A DNA stretch of 64,000 bases, from the NCBI GenBank assembly GCA_037349105.1, contig JAYJMM010000097.1, positions 2,170,001 to 2,234,000 on the forward strand. Direction: 5' to 3'. Positions 63,201 to 64,000 of this stretch are shown one piece after another. The notes beneath the pieces are model-generated. The model made no database searches, had not been told where the DNA came from, and saw nothing but the letters and a program-made list of their open reading frames with translations. The DNA comes from Limnomonas spitsbergensis (taxonomy: Eukaryota > Chlorophyta > Chlorophyceae > Chlamydomonadales). Numbering within the stretch: position 1 is the stretch's first letter; each line of letters starts with the position of its first letter. The position numbers and the translations under genes are program-made.

Positions 63201-64000
63201 GCTTGTGGCCAGGGGGCTTGTGGCCAGGGGGCTTGTGGCATGGGGGCTTGTGGCGAGGGGGCTTGTGGCCAGGGGGCTTGTGGCCTGGGGGCTTGTGGCC
63301 TGGGGGCTTGTGGCCTGGGGGCTTGTGGCCAAGGGGCTTGTGGCCTGGGGGCTTGTGGCCTGGGGGCTTGTGGCCAGGGGGCTTGTGGTCTGGGGGCCTG
63401 TGGCCAGGGTGCTTGTGGCCTGGGGGCATGTGGCCAGGGGGCTTGTGGCCAGGGGGCTTGTGGCCAAGGGGCTTGTGGCCTGGGGGCTTGTGGCGAGGGG
63501 GCTTGTGGCCAGGGGGCTTGTGGCCTGGGGGCTTGTGGCCTGGGGGCTTGTGGCCTGGGGGCTTGTGGCCTGGGGGCTTGTGGCCTGGGGGCTTGTGGCC
63601 TGGGGGCTTGTGGTCTGGGGGCTTGTGGCATGGGGGCTTGTGGTCTGGGGGCTTGAGGCCTAGGGGCTTGTGGCCAGGGGCTTGTGGCCAGGGGGACATG
63701 GTGCTTGTGGCCTGGGTGCTTGTGGCCTGGGGCTTGTGGCCTGGGGGCTTGTGGCCTGGGGGCTTGTGGCCAGGGGGCTTGTGGCCTGGGGGCTTGTGGC
63801 CTGGGGGCTTGTGGCTTGGGGGCTTGTTGCCAGGGGGCTTGCGGCCAGGGGGCTTGTGGCCAGGGGGCTTGTGGCCTGGGGGCTTGTGGCCAAGGGGCAT
63901 GTGGCCTGGAGGCATGTGGCCTGGAGGCTAGGGGGCTTGTGGCCAGGGGGCTTGTGGCCTGGGGGCTTGTGGCCAGGGGGCTTGTGGCCTGGGGGCTTGT
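51205..64000. repeat. Giant 15-bp minisatellite with higher-order structure
   Basis: Over 12.7 kb of gggggcttgtggcctg-type repeats (15-base unit GGGGCTTGTGGCCWG with mostly W/T/A and g/t variants), continuing past the window end. The unit is a multiple of three and stop-free, so all six frames are open for kilobases: plus LGACG, WGLVA and GGLWP; minus PPGHK, PQATS and RPQAP. Rare variants (ctaggggg, tgaacttgtgg, ggagccaggg, ggacatggtgc) mark higher-order blocks. The ctaggggg marker recurs at about 53206, 54427, 56763, 57842, 58451, 59119, 60198, 61032, 62181, 62849 and 63928. Intervals of 1079 occur three times and 668 twice, and blocks are repeated at offsets of 2356 and 3730. A Pro-rich protein on the minus strand cannot be excluded, but nothing distinguishes it from a satellite. 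Confidence 0.95.

Noticed and set aside
51205..64000. CRISPR-like array
   Set aside because: Units are contiguous 15-mers without unique spacers, in a eukaryotic context, with no Cas-like gene.

Overview
This is nuclear DNA from a eukaryote, most likely a green alga of the Chlamydomonadales type. The reasons are multi-exon genes with short exons and GTGCGT/GTGCAY-type donors, internal TTTAGGG (plant-type) telomere motifs, tracts that look like the palindrome-rich organelle DNA of volvocine or Haematococcus-like algae, and a very high load of mini- and microsatellites. The species cannot be fixed from sequence alone. No bacterial operon, CRISPR array or rRNA gene was seen.

Real genes are spliced, so they had to be rebuilt by hand from splice sites, reading phase and family motifs. 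From left to right they are: an Arg/Asp/Glu-rich repeat exon (958-1837, minus); a DUF3752/GPALPP-type gene (3402-6163, minus, at least four exons); a non-LTR retrotransposon (9.2-12.0 kb); a five-exon protein tyrosine phosphatase gene with an intact HCX5R loop (12820-19461, minus); a second, 5'-truncated copy of the retrotransposon (22.6-25.0 kb); an unrecognised 3' exon (27227-27640, minus); a two-exon protein of about 1066 residues with a C-terminal MYND zinc finger (28384-31878, plus); a duplicated unrecognised minus-strand locus (34.0-34.6 and 36.5-37.6 kb); an unrecognised two-exon fragment (38455-39396, minus); an initiator-Met tRNA-like sequence (40539-40609); a four-exon PRA1/prenylated-Rab-acceptor gene (42695-45586, plus); and a profilin-like gene (48509-49378, minus). 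The last 12.8 kb (about 51.2-64.0 kb) is one giant 15-bp minisatellite with higher-order repeats.

Mobile DNA is abundant and several elements can be bounded to the base. A short retroposon family has six copies with target-site duplications, all with the same 3' end (..CATTG) and all joined to target DNA beginning AC. There are two tandem PIF/Harbinger-like MITEs sharing TAA target sites, and a 212-bp TIR element. One retroposon copy sits inside the 3' UTR of a retrotransposon copy.

The most unusual pattern is that introns and gene ends of at least five unrelated genes carry tandem arrays whose repeat unit includes a copy of the adjacent exon/intron boundary (donor, acceptor or exon edge). 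This recurs in the phosphatase, PRA1, DUF3752, profilin-like and 39-kb genes. It looks like a genome-wide mode of intron growth by repeated local duplication across splice sites.
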